This document shows, piece after piece, positions 13,608-22,594 of a stretch of DNA of 64,000 nucleotides. The notes below the pieces were generated by a model. That model was not told where the DNA came from. It did no database searches and was given only the letters and a program-made list of their open reading frames with translations. The stretch comes from Phycisphaerae bacterium. Its GTDB lineage: Bacteria > Planctomycetota > Phycisphaerae > JAJVII01. Position 1 is the stretch's first letter; each line of letters begins with the position of its first letter. The stretch is taken from assembly GCA_022072085.1 (NCBI GenBank), contig JAJVII010000006.1:78814-142813 (forward strand), read 5' to 3'. The position numbers were made by a program, and so were the translations under genes.

Positions 13608-14252
13608 CTATCCAACGTCCGCCGTTGCGCTGATCTTCATGGCCTGCTCGACGGTCATGTCCACGTCCTGGACCTGCGACGGGTCCACGTAGATCGTGAA
13701 CCCGCCGAGCTGGTAGCTCATCGGCAGATAGACGGCCACACGCCCGGCGTCGGGGTTCGACTCCAGGATGGCCGGGCTGCCGCGATGTTCGCCGATCAGC
13801 CCGCGCGGACGCTCGTTGGTCAGGATGCCCAGCATGCGGATCTGCCCGCCGGCAAGCGTGACCTTCACGACGCGGCCCATCTGCTCCTTGTCGCCGCCGC
13901 CGAAGAACTTGAGCAGGTCGCGGATGCCTTCGTAGAGGCTGTAGATCAGCGGCACCTTCGCCAGTGCCCACTCGCCCAGCCTGACCAGGCTCTTGAACAG
14001 GAACAGCCGCGTCAGCAGTCCGACCGCGTAGATCGCCGCCAGCACCAGCAGCAGCCCCAGAATCAGCGGCAGGTCCCGGCCTTCCGGCAGCACCTTGTTG
14101 ACGAGGCCGCCGATCCACGCACCCGTCAGGACCAGCGTCGCGATCGTGATCGCGAACGGGACGACCACGGTTGCGCCAGCCAGGAATATCTTGACCTGTC
14201 GCCGGGCGAAGGACTCATCCTCTCGGCCGGTTCGCTTCTTCGGCTCTGCCAT
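13608..14252 (-). CDS. DUF502 family membrane protein
   Basis: The product has 214 residues with two membrane helices near the N-terminus (about residues 24-48 and 62-86) and a soluble C-terminal domain. The block KVPLIYSLYEGIRDLLKFFGGG is the hallmark of DUF502 proteins, followed by VVKVTLAGGQIRMLGILTNE, AVYLPMSYQLGGFTIYVDPSQV and VDMTVEQAMKISATADVG, all typical. Function is not established; plant relatives act in membrane trafficking. It lies 24 bp downstream of priA on the same strand and is probably in its operon. Confidence 0.88.
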   Translation of the reverse strand: MAEPKKRTGREDESFARRQVKIFLAGATVVVPFAITIATLVLTGAWIGGLVNKVLPEGRDLPLILGLLLVLAAIYAVGLLTRLFLFKSLVRLGEWALAKVPLIYSLYEGIRDLLKFFGGGDKEQMGRVVKVTLAGGQIRMLGILTNERPRGLIGEHRGSPAILESNPDAGRVAVYLPMSYQLGGFTIYVDPSQVQDVDMTVEQAMKISATADVG

Positions 14253-14276
14253 GGGCTGCTCCTTCGTCCGGGCCCG

Positions 14277-16589
14277 TCACATCAGGGCCAGCGGGTCCAC
14301 GTCTACGATCCATTCCACCTTGATCCGGTCCAGCAGGCCGCGACGCCGGGCCTCGGCCAGCCATCGCTGCAACCCCTCAGCCGACTCGGCCTGGAGCAGC
14401 AGGTGTATCCGGCACTGGTCGCGGATGCGGGCGATGGGGGCGACCATCGGCCCGCGCACCCGTCCGCCGACGCCGGTCTCAATCCGCAACGCCTCGATGC
14501 CGTCGGCGAGGGCCCGGCCGGCTTCGTGAGCTCTTGGCTCCTCGCGATGCCGCAGCACGAACAGGGCCAGTCGGCCGAACGGCGGGAAGCCCAGGTCCTT
14601 GCGGTTGGGCAGCTCGCTGTCGGCAAAGCCGCGATAGTCGTGCCGCACCGCGTAGTCGATCGCCGGCAGCTCGGGGTGCAGCGTCTGGATGACCACGCGC
14701 CCCTGGCCGTGGGCCCGCCCTGCCCGCCCGGCCACCTGCGAGATGAGCTGAAACGTCCGCTCGCTGGCTCGGAAGTCGGGGATCGCCAGCGTTGTGTCGG
14801 CCGACACGACCCCCACCAGCGTGACGTCGGGAAAGTCCAGTCCCTTGGCGATCATCTGTGTGCCGAGCATCACGTCGATCTCGCCGCGCTCGAAGGCCCC
14901 CAGCACGCGCTCGTAGTCGCCGGCCCGCTTCATCGTGTCGCTGTCGACGCGAGCCAGGCGGACGCCAGGGAACTTGCGTTCGATCTCCTCCTCGATCCGT
15001 TGCGTGCCCAGGCCGAACCTGACGATCTTGGACCCGCAGACCGGGCACTTCTCGGGCACGGCCTTGCGCTGCCCGCACTGGTGGCAGAGGCCGGTGTCGG
15101 TGGCTTTGTGGTAGGTCAGGTTCACGTTGCAGCGGTCGCAGCTCAGGGCGAACTTGCACGACGCGCAGAAGACGTAGCTCGCGTAGCCGCGTCGGTTCAG
15201 CAGCAGCACGACCTGCTTCTTCTGGCCCAGCGCCCAGGTGATCTGCTGCTCCAGCAGCCGGCTGAGCAGGTGGATGCCGCGCCGGTCGCGCTGCTCGGCC
15301 CGCATGTCCACGACGCGGATCTTGGGCATGGGGACCTCGGCCACCCGCTGCGGCAGCTCGATGTAGTCGAAGTGTTTCGCGTGCTGCGCGGCGAACCAGG
15401 TCTCCAGCGACGGCGTCGCCGAGCCCAGCACCGCGGGGATGCCGCACAGCCGGGCCCGCTGGATGGCCGTGTCGCGGGCGTGGTAGCGCGGCGACTTGAG
15501 GTGCTTGAAGCTCGACTCCTGCTCCTCGTCCACGATGACCAGCCCCAGCTTCCGCAGCGGCGCGAAGACCGCCGAGATCGTCCCCAGCACGACCTGGTAG
15601 TCGCCCCGGGCGATGCGGGCCCACGCCAGCGATCGCTGCGTGTCGGTCAGACCGGAGTGAATCACCGCAACGCTGCCCAACCGCCGGCGATAGCGGTCCA
15701 CCGCCTGCGTCGTCAGAGCGATCTCGGGGATCAGCACCAGCGCGCTCCGTCCGGCCGCCAGTGCCCGGCGAATCAGCCGCAGGTAGATTTCCGTCTTGCC
15801 CGAGCTGGTCACCCCGTGCAGCAGCGTGACTGAGAAGCCGCCTTCGCTGACCCGCGGGCCCAGCCGCTCCAGCGCCGCCTGCTGCCAGCGGTTCAACTCG
15901 AAGGCCGGCTCGGTCAGCCTCGCCGGCGGCGGCGTCTGGCCGGGGATGTATTCCTCCTGCACCGCCGCCGCGACGCCCTTGTCCAGCAGCGCCTGGATCG
16001 GCCCACGCGTGCAGCCGACGCGACCGGCCAGTTCGTCGATCTCGACCGCCGAATCGGGGTCGAACGCCCCGGCGTCGGCCAGCGTCTGGGCGACCTTGGC
16101 CTGCTTCAGACGCAGCGAAGCCACCACGCCCGCGGCCTCGGCTGCCGCGACCGCCAGGTGGACCCGCGTCCGAGTGGCCATGCCGACCTGCCGCTTCACG
16201 GCTGCTGGGACCATGACCGCCAGCGTCCGGCCGAGCGGGCTGGCGTAGTAGTCGCTGATCCAGCGGGCCAACTCCATCAGTCGGCCGTCCAGCAGCGGCT
16301 CCTCGTCCACCGGTGCCAGCACGGTCTTCAGCCGCGGCAGCGTCGCCTCGTCGGGAACCGCCACCACGAAGCCGACAGCCGGGCGGTTCGATCGGCCGAA
16401 GGGGACCTCGACCCGCTGACCGGCGGCGACTTTGCCGATCCATTCGTCCGGCAGGCGGTAGTCGAAGAAGCGTTCCATCGGCGTATCGAACGCAACGCGC
16501 ACGACCGAGCCGGGGGGATGGCCGGGCCGCGGCGTCTGGTCGTCCAGCAACGGCATGTCGGAGTTCGTCTTGTCGATTGCGTTGCCCAT
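14277..16589 (-). CDS. priA: Primosomal replication-restart helicase PriA
   Basis: This 3'-5' DNA helicase reloads the replisome at collapsed forks. From ATG 16589 it is 770 residues; ATG 16556 is an alternative. Walker A is GVTSSGKT at about residues 255-265, and the Walker B box reads VIVDEEQESSF (DEEQ in place of the usual DEEH). Eight zinc-ligand cysteines follow at about 470-526 in four pairs (CASC, CDRC, CHQC, CPVC), interrupting the helicase core as in all PriA. The motifs SATPSLETW, GTQMIAKGLDFP and QVAGRAGR complete the core. The N-terminal domain with PMERFFDYRLP is the 3'-OH-binding domain. Confidence 0.94.
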   Translation of the reverse strand: MGNAIDKTNSDMPLLDDQTPRPGHPPGSVVRVAFDTPMERFFDYRLPDEWIGKVAAGQRVEVPFGRSNRPAVGFVVAVPDEATLPRLKTVLAPVDEEPLLDGRLMELARWISDYYASPLGRTLAVMVPAAVKRQVGMATRTRVHLAVAAAEAAGVVASLRLKQAKVAQTLADAGAFDPDSAVEIDELAGRVGCTRGPIQALLDKGVAAAVQEEYIPGQTPPPARLTEPAFELNRWQQAALERLGPRVSEGGFSVTLLHGVTSSGKTEIYLRLIRRALAAGRSALVLIPEIALTTQAVDRYRRRLGSVAVIHSGLTDTQRSLAWARIARGDYQVVLGTISAVFAPLRKLGLVIVDEEQESSFKHLKSPRYHARDTAIQRARLCGIPAVLGSATPSLETWFAAQHAKHFDYIELPQRVAEVPMPKIRVVDMRAEQRDRRGIHLLSRLLEQQITWALGQKKQVVLLLNRRGYASYVFCASCKFALSCDRCNVNLTYHKATDTGLCHQCGQRKAVPEKCPVCGSKIVRFGLGTQRIEEEIERKFPGVRLARVDSDTMKRAGDYERVLGAFERGEIDVMLGTQMIAKGLDFPDVTLVGVVSADTTLAIPDFRASERTFQLISQVAGRAGRAHGQGRVVIQTLHPELPAIDYAVRHDYRGFADSELPNRKDLGFPPFGRLALFVLRHREEPRAHEAGRALADGIEALRIETGVGGRVRGPMVAPIARIRDQCRIHLLLQAESAEGLQRWLAEARRRGLLDRIKVEWIVDVDPLALM

Positions 16590-16668
16590 GCGTCTGTCCA
16601 GAGCGTACCGGTTCGCAGGCCAGAGGCAAGAGACGGCCCACGATTTCACGCCGCATCCGCGTTGGCGA

Positions 16669-16697
16669 TTGAAATGGGCCGGGCCTGTCACTACACT
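16669..16697 (+). promoter_or_regulatory. Promoter with -10 six bases before the ATG (leaderless)
   Basis: TTGAAA (16669-16674), a 17 bp spacer and TACACT (16692-16697) are followed by six bases and the ATG at 16704. Transcription would start at about the A of the ATG. No ribosome site precedes the start. This is the second of three such arrangements in the window. Confidence 0.55.
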
Positions 16698-16703
16698 TGC
16701 TCC

Positions 16704-17696
16704 ATGCGCTGGAACTGGCCGGTCAAGATCAAGCTGCTCTTTGTCGTCGGCGGGACGCTGATCCTCTTTGCCGCGGTGGGTCACTACCTGATCGTGCGGA
16801 CGGATCCGGCGTGGCCGCAGATCCTGCTCATCACGCCGCAGCCGTTCATGGCCGTCGTGCTGACGATGGGCATGGCTGCGGTGATGGGCGCGGTGGGCGG
16901 GCTGCTGCTCTCACGCGACCTGCCGCACGTCGGCTGGCTGATCCCGGCGTCCGGCTGGCTGGGGCTGGCGTTCGTCTCCCGCCGGCTCGGCAACCTGCTG
17001 GCGTTCTTCCCGAGCAAGGCCGAGAAGGGCGTCCCGGTCCAGCCGCCGCTGCCGGCCGGTCTGACGGTCGGGGATCTCTACTTCAAGCTGATTCTGGAAC
17101 TGGGGGCGCTGTTCCTGATTTCGATGATCGCCTGCCTGCTGGCCCGTTGGGTGGGGATGATGCTGCCGCAGGAGACGGCCGATCCGCTCTCCAGTTCGTC
17201 GCCCGAGGCCCACCGCGCCCAGTTCAAGCCCGGCGCACCCGACGAGGAGCAGCCTCGCCCGCAGCGGATTTCGCTGAGCCACCTCAGCGACGCCGGCAGC
17301 GACCTGCTGTGCACGTTCGTGGGCACAGCCGTCGTGGGCATCGTGCTCTATCAGTTGCTGGTGAGCAGTTCGACCGACCGGGGCCAGGTGATCTTCGCGC
17401 TGGGCATGGGCTTCTTCATCGCCGCACTTGCGTCGCATCAGGTCTTCCCCACCCGCAGCCCCACCGGCATGGTCGCGGCCGTGCCGGTCACCGGCTTGCT
17501 CTGCTACCTCCTTTCGATCTACCGCGCGTCCAGCCGCGTGTTCCCAGCTGACGCGCCGACTAGTTTCGGCCTGCCATTGCCGGTCGACTTCATGGGCCCG
17601 GGACTGGCCGCGGTGATCGCGGCCTACCTGCTGTCGGTCCGATTGCTGGGCATGCGGCAGGAGAACCTGAAACGCCGGACCGCCGTCGAGAGCTGA
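16704..17696 (+). CDS. Multi-pass membrane protein, unknown
   Basis: The product has 330 residues. About eight hydrophobic segments are visible, in two groups separated by a polar loop (roughly residues 160-190, Ser/Pro/Glu-rich). The first group includes IKLLFVVGGTLILFAAVGHYL and a Met/Gly-rich pair (VVLTMGMAAVMGAVGGLLL); the second ends VIAAYLLSVRLLGMRQENLKRR. No catalytic or transporter motif is recognised. It diverges from priA, whose start is 115 bp away, and is followed after 31 bp by a small TPR-like gene. The start is fixed by the ATG directly after a promoter. Confidence 0.75.
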   Translation: MRWNWPVKIKLLFVVGGTLILFAAVGHYLIVRTDPAWPQILLITPQPFMAVVLTMGMAAVMGAVGGLLLSRDLPHVGWLIPASGWLGLAFVSRRLGNLLAFFPSKAEKGVPVQPPLPAGLTVGDLYFKLILELGALFLISMIACLLARWVGMMLPQETADPLSSSSPEAHRAQFKPGAPDEEQPRPQRISLSHLSDAGSDLLCTFVGTAVVGIVLYQLLVSSSTDRGQVIFALGMGFFIAALASHQVFPTRSPTGMVAAVPVTGLLCYLLSIYRASSRVFPADAPTSFGLPLPVDFMGPGLAAVIAAYLLSVRLLGMRQENLKRRTAVES

Positions 17697-17727
17697 GCGG
17701 CTGTCTTCCAACGCGGGCGGGCCCGAG

Positions 17728-18039
17728 ATGAGCGATCGCCGCAGGCAACTCCAGGAGATGATCGGCGACGAGCCGGACGACGCCTTCCTGCACTTCGCTC
17801 TGGCGATGGAGCACCGCAAGGCCGGCGACCTGCCCGACGCGCTGGCTGAGTTCGACCGCGCCATTGCCGCCGACGACGCCTACGTGGCCGCGTGGTTCCA
17901 GAAGGCCCGCACGCTGGCCGAGAGCGGCGACCGCGAGTCGGCCAAGGAAGTCTACGCGGGCGGCATCGCCGTGGCCGACCGCATCGGCGATCGCCACGCC
18001 GCCGGCGAAATGCGCGAGGCCCTCCTGCTGCTGGGTTGA
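17728..18039 (+). CDS. Small TPR-repeat protein
   Basis: The product has 103 residues made mostly of tetratricopeptide helices. AFLHFALAMEHRKAGDLPDALAEFDRAIAADDAYVAAWFQKARTLAESGDRESAKEVYAGGIAVA contains nearly two TPR units with the usual small residue at position 8 and Ala at position 20. TPR proteins are protein-protein adaptors; no partner can be named. It follows the membrane-protein gene by 31 bp on the same strand and converges with the M32 peptidase gene, whose stop is 8 bp away. Confidence 0.8.
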   Translation: MSDRRRQLQEMIGDEPDDAFLHFALAMEHRKAGDLPDALAEFDRAIAADDAYVAAWFQKARTLAESGDRESAKEVYAGGIAVADRIGDRHAAGEMREALLLLG

Positions 18040-18046
18040 CAGGCGA

Positions 18047-19567
18047 TCACAGGCCGTAGAGCGGACCGAACTTCCCTTCCAGGTGACGCATCAGCGGCTC
18101 GGCGTCCAGCGGTTTGCCGGTGACAACCCGGCAGAGGTCCGCGGACCGGTAGCGCTGGCCGTGAGCGTGGATGTTCGCGTTCAGCCACTTCTTCAGCGCC
18201 GCGAAGTCCCCCGCCGCGATACGGGCCGGCAGGTCGCCGATGGCGGCTGCGGCGGCTTCGAAGAACTGGGCCGCGTAGAGGTTGCCCAGCGTGTAGGTCG
18301 GGAAGTACCCCATCGCCCCCATCGACCAGTGGATGTCCTGCATGCAGCCGACGGCGTCGTCGGGGACCTCGACGCCGAGGTAGTCGCGATACCTCGCGTT
18401 CCATTCGCCGGGCAGGTCGGCGGCCGCAAGGTCGCCGCGGACGATCGCCCGCTCCAGTTCGAAGCGGATCATGATGTGCAGGTTGTAGGTTGCCTCGTCG
18501 GCCTCCACGCGGATCAGGCTGGGCTCGACCATGTTGGCTGACTCATAGACCTCCTGCTCGCCGAACCCCGCGACCGCATCGCCGAAGAAGTTGGCCAGAT
18601 GCGGGTGGCACCAGCGCCAGAACTCGCGCGATCGGCCGACCTGGTTTTCCCAGGTGCGGCTCTGGCTCTCGTGGATCGCGAGGCTGACCGATCGGCCACG
18701 CGGCGTGCCATTGTGCTCGACCGGCAGACCCTGATTGTAGATGCCGTGTCCGCTCTCGTGCATCGTCGAGCCCAGCGCGTCGTTCACGTTGTCTTCGTGA
18801 AATCGCGTGGTCATGCGGATGTCACCGGGATGGCTGCCGCTGCAGAACGGGTGGGCCGACTCGTCCAGCCGCCCGCGCCGGTAGTCGAAGCCGATCGACT
18901 CGGAGACGAACTGCACGAAGGCCCGCTGCTGCGCCGCCGGCAGGTGGAGCCTGCGGAACCGGTCGCTCGGCCGCCGGCGGGCCTCGGCGATCCGCCCGAT
19001 TAGCGCGACCAGCCGCTCGCGCAGCGGGCCAAAGACCGCCAGCACGCTGGCCGCGGTCATACCCGGCTCGTAGCCGTCGGCCAGTGCATCCCAGGGCTCG
19101 CCGCCGTCGGCCCAGCCCCAGCACTCGGCCCGGCGGCGGTTAAGCGCGATGGTCTGCTCCAGGGACGGCCGGAACGTTCCGAAGTCCTTGGCCTTGCGGG
19201 CGGCCTTCCACGCCTCCTTGGCCTTAGACGTGACGCGAGCGAATTCTTCGACCAGCGCCGGCGGCAGTTTGGTCGCCCGGTCGTAGGCATACCGCCACTC
19301 CCGCAGGTTGACCGCCGGCGGAGACAGCGGGTCAGCGGTCAGTTTGGCTTCGGACTCGCACCGGGCGAGCAGTTCGCCGATCCGCGGGGAGGTGAACTGC
19401 TCGTGGGTCAGCCTGGCCAGCAGTGCGAGTTGGCCGCTGCGCTGCTCGGCGCCGCCCGGAGGCATCATCGTCTCCTGGTCCCACGCCAGCAGGCCGGCAG
19501 TCGACCCGAGCAGGTGAATCTCGCGGCATCGCCGCTCCAGTTCCGAGTAGGCGGCCTCGGTGGTCAT
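18047..19567 (-). CDS. M32 family metallo-carboxypeptidase
   Basis: The product has 506 residues, normal for the thermostable carboxypeptidase Taq/Pfu family that removes C-terminal residues. The zinc site HExxH is seen as HESGH in GSTMHESGHGIYNQGLP at about residues 262-266. Family blocks DIRMTTRFHEDN before it and IHESQSRTWENQVGRSREFW after it are characteristic, the latter giving the glutamate ligand. The N-terminal AGLLAWDQETMMPPGGAEQRSGQLALL is also diagnostic. The gene overlaps the 3' end of the upstream epimerase gene by 4 bp, so the two are co-translated, although no metabolic link is evident. Confidence 0.93.
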   Translation of the reverse strand: MTTEAAYSELERRCREIHLLGSTAGLLAWDQETMMPPGGAEQRSGQLALLARLTHEQFTSPRIGELLARCESEAKLTADPLSPPAVNLREWRYAYDRATKLPPALVEEFARVTSKAKEAWKAARKAKDFGTFRPSLEQTIALNRRRAECWGWADGGEPWDALADGYEPGMTAASVLAVFGPLRERLVALIGRIAEARRRPSDRFRRLHLPAAQQRAFVQFVSESIGFDYRRGRLDESAHPFCSGSHPGDIRMTTRFHEDNVNDALGSTMHESGHGIYNQGLPVEHNGTPRGRSVSLAIHESQSRTWENQVGRSREFWRWCHPHLANFFGDAVAGFGEQEVYESANMVEPSLIRVEADEATYNLHIMIRFELERAIVRGDLAAADLPGEWNARYRDYLGVEVPDDAVGCMQDIHWSMGAMGYFPTYTLGNLYAAQFFEAAAAAIGDLPARIAAGDFAALKKWLNANIHAHGQRYRSADLCRVVTGKPLDAEPLMRHLEGKFGPLYGL

Positions 19568-20523
19568 GAGCGGCTTCCTTGTCGCAGGTTGAGGTTGCGG
19601 AAGTATTGGACGGTACGCGTCAGCCCTTCCCGGCGTGAGACGGTCGGCTGCCAGCCGAGGCGCTCGCGGGCCCTGGAGATGTCCGGGCAGCGGCGCTGCG
19701 GGTCGTCAACCGGCGCGGGGACATGGACGAGTTTCGACGTCGATTCGGTCAACTCGATGATCTCCCGGGCGACGGTCAGCATGTCCACCTCGTCCGGGTT
19801 GCCGATGTTGATCGGTCCGGGCTGGTCGCTCATCAGCAACCGGTGGATGCCCTCGACGGTGTCGGACACATAGCAGAAGCTGCGCGTGCGGCTGCCGTCG
19901 CCGTGGATGACCAGAGGCTCGCCGGCCAGGGCGGCGCAGACAAAACTGGGGATCACGCGTCCGTCGTCCGGCCGCATCCTCGGGCCGTAGGTGTTGAAGA
20001 TGCGGACGATCCGCGTCTGCACGCCGCAGTGCGTTCGGTAAGCAGTTATCAGCGCCTCGGCGTATCGCTTGGACTCGTCATAGACGGCCCTCGGGCCGAC
20101 CGGGTTGACGTGGCCGACGTAGTCTTCCGGCTGCGGGTGGACGCGGGCGTCGCCGTAGACCTCGCTGGTCGAGGAGAAGAAGAAGCGGGCGCTGTGGCGG
20201 TCGGCCATCTCCAGCAGCAGCCGCGTGGCCTCGGCGTTGACCCGCATGATCGGAACGGCCAGGCGGCCAAAATCGACGGGCGACGCCGGTGACGCGAGGT
20301 GGCAGATGGCCTGCGGAGGCGGCGTCCCGGTGGGCAACTCCAGCGGATGGGTCACGTCGGCCTGATGCAGGATGAACCGCGGCTCGTCGGCCAGGTGGGC
20401 AAGGTTGCCCGACTGGCCGGTGCTCAGGTTGTCCACGCCGATCACGCTGTGGCCCTCGGCCAGGAGCCTGTCGACAAGGTGCGATCCGATAAATCCGGCG
20501 GCGCCGGTAACCAGCACGTTCAT
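19564..20523 (-). CDS. NAD-dependent epimerase/dehydratase, UDP-xylose synthase-like
   Basis: This extended short-chain dehydrogenase has 319 residues. The Rossmann motif GAAGFIGSHL is at residues 7-16, a Ser/Thr in SSTSEVYGD at about 117-125, and the catalytic YxxxK as YDESK at about 148-152. HLASPASP is typical of UDP-glucuronate decarboxylases (UXS), which make UDP-xylose from UDP-glucuronate, and RIFNTYGPRMRPDDGRV and DGSRTRSFCYVSD also match that branch. A UDP-glucose 6-dehydrogenase lies 0.6 kb away on the other strand, which would supply UDP-glucuronate and supports this reading. dTDP-glucose 4,6-dehydratase is less likely. Confidence 0.85.
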   Translation of the reverse strand: MNVLVTGAAGFIGSHLVDRLLAEGHSVIGVDNLSTGQSGNLAHLADEPRFILHQADVTHPLELPTGTPPPQAICHLASPASPVDFGRLAVPIMRVNAEATRLLLEMADRHSARFFFSSTSEVYGDARVHPQPEDYVGHVNPVGPRAVYDESKRYAEALITAYRTHCGVQTRIVRIFNTYGPRMRPDDGRVIPSFVCAALAGEPLVIHGDGSRTRSFCYVSDTVEGIHRLLMSDQPGPINIGNPDEVDMLTVAREIIELTESTSKLVHVPAPVDDPQRRCPDISRARERLGWQPTVSRREGLTRTVQYFRNLNLRQGSRS

Positions 20524-20686
20524 AGGCGTTCCTCTTGAGGCATGCTCTTATACAGCCCACGCGGGCACAAGTCGAGTCGCAGGACCGCCCTCAACAAGCC
20601 TCCAGGATATGACTCGAATGATCGAGCCGGGTATCATCGACTCGGACACCGCGATTCCGCGGACGCACCGATAGAGGCAACAGACC

Positions 20687-21031
20687 ATGGCCGCGATAGA
20701 GGTCGAGGTCAGCGAGATCGACAATGGGATCGTTGCCCGCATCAGCGGCGACGCGGGCTTGGCCGGCGTGGACGCACTGGCCCGGCACCTGCTGCGCCTC
20801 TCGGCGAGGCGCGACAAGCTGGTCGTCCTGGACATGGCTGGGCTGAAGTTCATGTCCAGCCTGGCCATGGGCCGTCTGGTCGAGTTCCACCGCGGCGTCG
20901 TCCGCAACGGCGGTGCTGCCCGCTATGCCTGCGTCCAGCCGCTGGTCCGCCAGGCCCTCGAACGCGCCCGCCTGACCGATCTGATTGAACTGTACGACAC
21001 GGTCGAATCGGCCTCTGCCGTCGCCGGCTGA
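20687..21031 (+). CDS. STAS-domain anti-sigma factor antagonist
   Basis: The product has 114 residues with the STAS fold. LVVLDMAGLKFMSSLAMGRLVEFHR carries the conserved strand-turn-helix in which a serine of the MSS pair is the usual phosphorylation site. Such proteins bind RsbW-like kinases and free sigma factors or other targets. It stands alone, 2 kb from ugd's end and 5 kb from the RsbV/RsbW-like cluster at 26-27 kb, so it may work with that kinase or with another. No sigma factor or phosphatase gene is adjacent. The promoter of ugd lies just after it. Confidence 0.85.
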   Translation: MAAIEVEVSEIDNGIVARISGDAGLAGVDALARHLLRLSARRDKLVVLDMAGLKFMSSLAMGRLVEFHRGVVRNGGAARYACVQPLVRQALERARLTDLIELYDTVESASAVAG

Positions 21032-21046
21032 ATCGCCGCCCGCGGG

Positions 21047-21076
21047 TTGCAGTCCTGCCGCCCGCGGTGCTATAAC
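21047..21076 (+). promoter_or_regulatory. Predicted promoter of the UDP-glucose dehydrogenase gene
   Basis: TTGCAG (21047-21052) and TATAAC (21071-21076) are separated by 18 bp and lie 43 bp upstream of the ATG at 21120. The -10 matches the consensus at five of six positions. It is downstream of the STAS stop at 21031, so ugd probably has its own promoter. Confidence 0.5.
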
Positions 21077-21119
21077 CTCATCCCGGCAGACGCGCCGCCC
21101 CTGGCATGAGGGCCTCCCC

Positions 21120-22466
21120 ATGACTCTGTCATTGTCCGAGAACCTGGGCGTTGTGGGGATGGGCTACGTCGGATTGACCACGGCGTGCGGCCTGGCCGAT
21201 GCCGGCCATCGCGTCATCGGCTGCGACATCGACGCGGCGCGGATCGACGCTCTCTCGCGCGGCGAGGCCCCGTTCCACGAGACCGGGCTGGGCGACCTGC
21301 TCAGTCAGAACGTGGCGGCCGGGCGGCTGCGGTTCACCGCCGACCTGGCCGACGCCGTCGAGTCGGCCGACGTCCTGATGGTCGCGGTTCCCACCCCCAC
21401 GCTGCCCGGCGGCGGCGCCGATCTGGGCATCGTGAACGGCGTCGTCGAGCGCATCGCGGGCCTGGTCCCGCCCGGCAGTCAGCGGCTGATCGTCATCCGC
21501 TCCACCGTGCCGCCGGGCACTGCCGACGCGATGGCAAAGCGGTTCGACCCGGCCGGCGAGCGGCTGCGCTTCGCGTCCAATCCCGAGTTTCTCAAGGAGG
21601 GCACGGCCGTCGCCGACTTCATGCGGCCGGACCGCGTGGTGATTGGCGTCGCCGACGAGCCGACCGGCCAGCGGCTGGCCCGCGTCTACGCCCCCTTCGT
21701 CCGCAACGAGCAGCCGATCCTGACGCTCTCCCGCCGCGGCGCCGAGATGACCAAGTATGCCGCCAACGTCCTGTTGGCCGGCCGCATCAGCCTCATCAAT
21801 GAACTGGCCAACATCTGCCAGCGGATGGGCGTGGACGTGAACGAGGTCCGCCGCGGCGTCGGTTACGATCGGCGGATAGGCTTCGCGTTCCTCTATCCCG
21901 GCATGGGCTTCGGCGGCAGTTGCCTGCCCAAGGATGTCGCGGCGTTGCGGACGCTGGCCCGCGAAGCCGGCTACGAGCCCGTCCTGCTGGACGCCATCGC
22001 CCAGGTCAATCGCCGCCAGCGGCTGGCGCCCGTCGAACTGCTGGCCGGTCGGCTGGGCGGCGATCTGGCTTCCCGCACGGTCGCGGTCTGGGGCCTCGCG
22101 TTCAAGCCCGGCACAGACGACATCCGCCAGTCGCCTGCGCTGGAGGCGATCGATGCGCTACTTTCGGCCGGCGCCGCCGTCCGGGCCCACGACCCGGCAG
22201 CCATGCCCAACGCCCGGGCCCTCTACGGCCCGCGCGTCGCGTTCTTCGACGACGCCTACGACGCCCTCGCCGGCGCCGACGCCCTGCTGATCTGCACCGA
22301 GTGGCCGCCCTTCCGTCGGGCCGATTTCCAGCGCATCCTGTCGGCCATGGCCCGCCCGCTGATCGTGGACGGCCGCAACCTCTACGAGCCCGACACGATG
22401 CGAGGCCTGGGGATCGAGTACCACTCCGTCGGCCGACCGCCCGTCCTGCCGCCGACGCCGGGCTAG
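21120..22466 (+). CDS. ugd: UDP-glucose 6-dehydrogenase
   Basis: The product has 448 residues and oxidises UDP-glucose to UDP-glucuronate with two NAD+. The NAD-binding motif GVVGMGYVGLTTACGLA is at the N-terminus (residues 10-25). The catalytic cysteine lies in GMGFGGSCLPKDVAAL at about residue 272, and the AVWGLAFKPGTDDIRQSPAL block marks the UDP-binding C-terminal domain. The start at 21120 is chosen because it sits just before the dinucleotide fold and after a promoter; earlier codons read into the STAS gene. With the UXS-like gene at 19564 it would give a two-step route to UDP-xylose for surface polysaccharide. Confidence 0.94.
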   Translation: MTLSLSENLGVVGMGYVGLTTACGLADAGHRVIGCDIDAARIDALSRGEAPFHETGLGDLLSQNVAAGRLRFTADLADAVESADVLMVAVPTPTLPGGGADLGIVNGVVERIAGLVPPGSQRLIVIRSTVPPGTADAMAKRFDPAGERLRFASNPEFLKEGTAVADFMRPDRVVIGVADEPTGQRLARVYAPFVRNEQPILTLSRRGAEMTKYAANVLLAGRISLINELANICQRMGVDVNEVRRGVGYDRRIGFAFLYPGMGFGGSCLPKDVAALRTLAREAGYEPVLLDAIAQVNRRQRLAPVELLAGRLGGDLASRTVAVWGLAFKPGTDDIRQSPALEAIDALLSAGAAVRAHDPAAMPNARALYGPRVAFFDDAYDALAGADALLICTEWPPFRRADFQRILSAMARPLIVDGRNLYEPDTMRGLGIEYHSVGRPPVLPPTPG

Positions 22467-22533
22467 CGAATTTCTGAGGGCCCTGCTCTTTCACGCCGGC
22501 CCCCTCGTGCCTCGGAGGCATCCCCGTCGCGAA

Positions 22534-22553
22534 GATGTTCCACGTGGAACATC
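22534..22553. promoter_or_regulatory. parS-like ParB-binding palindrome
   Basis: A perfect 20 bp palindrome centred on CACGTG contains TGTTCCACGTGGAACA (22536-22551). The bacterial parS consensus TGTTTCACGTGAAACA differs at two symmetric positions, and the form seen here is the one used in pseudomonads. ParB recognises this element to load SMC and segregate the origin region. No parA/parB genes are in the window. parS normally lies near oriC, so its presence 17 kb from a dif-like site is unexpected. Confidence 0.7.
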
Positions 22554-22594
22554 CGGCGAATCATTCCGGCTGACATCGTGACCAACCGGGTGTC

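Noticed and set aside
13785..15833. A 682-codon + strand frame
   Set aside because: It lies antisense to DUF502 and priA, which have clear domain motifs; its composition is that of a GC-rich shadow.
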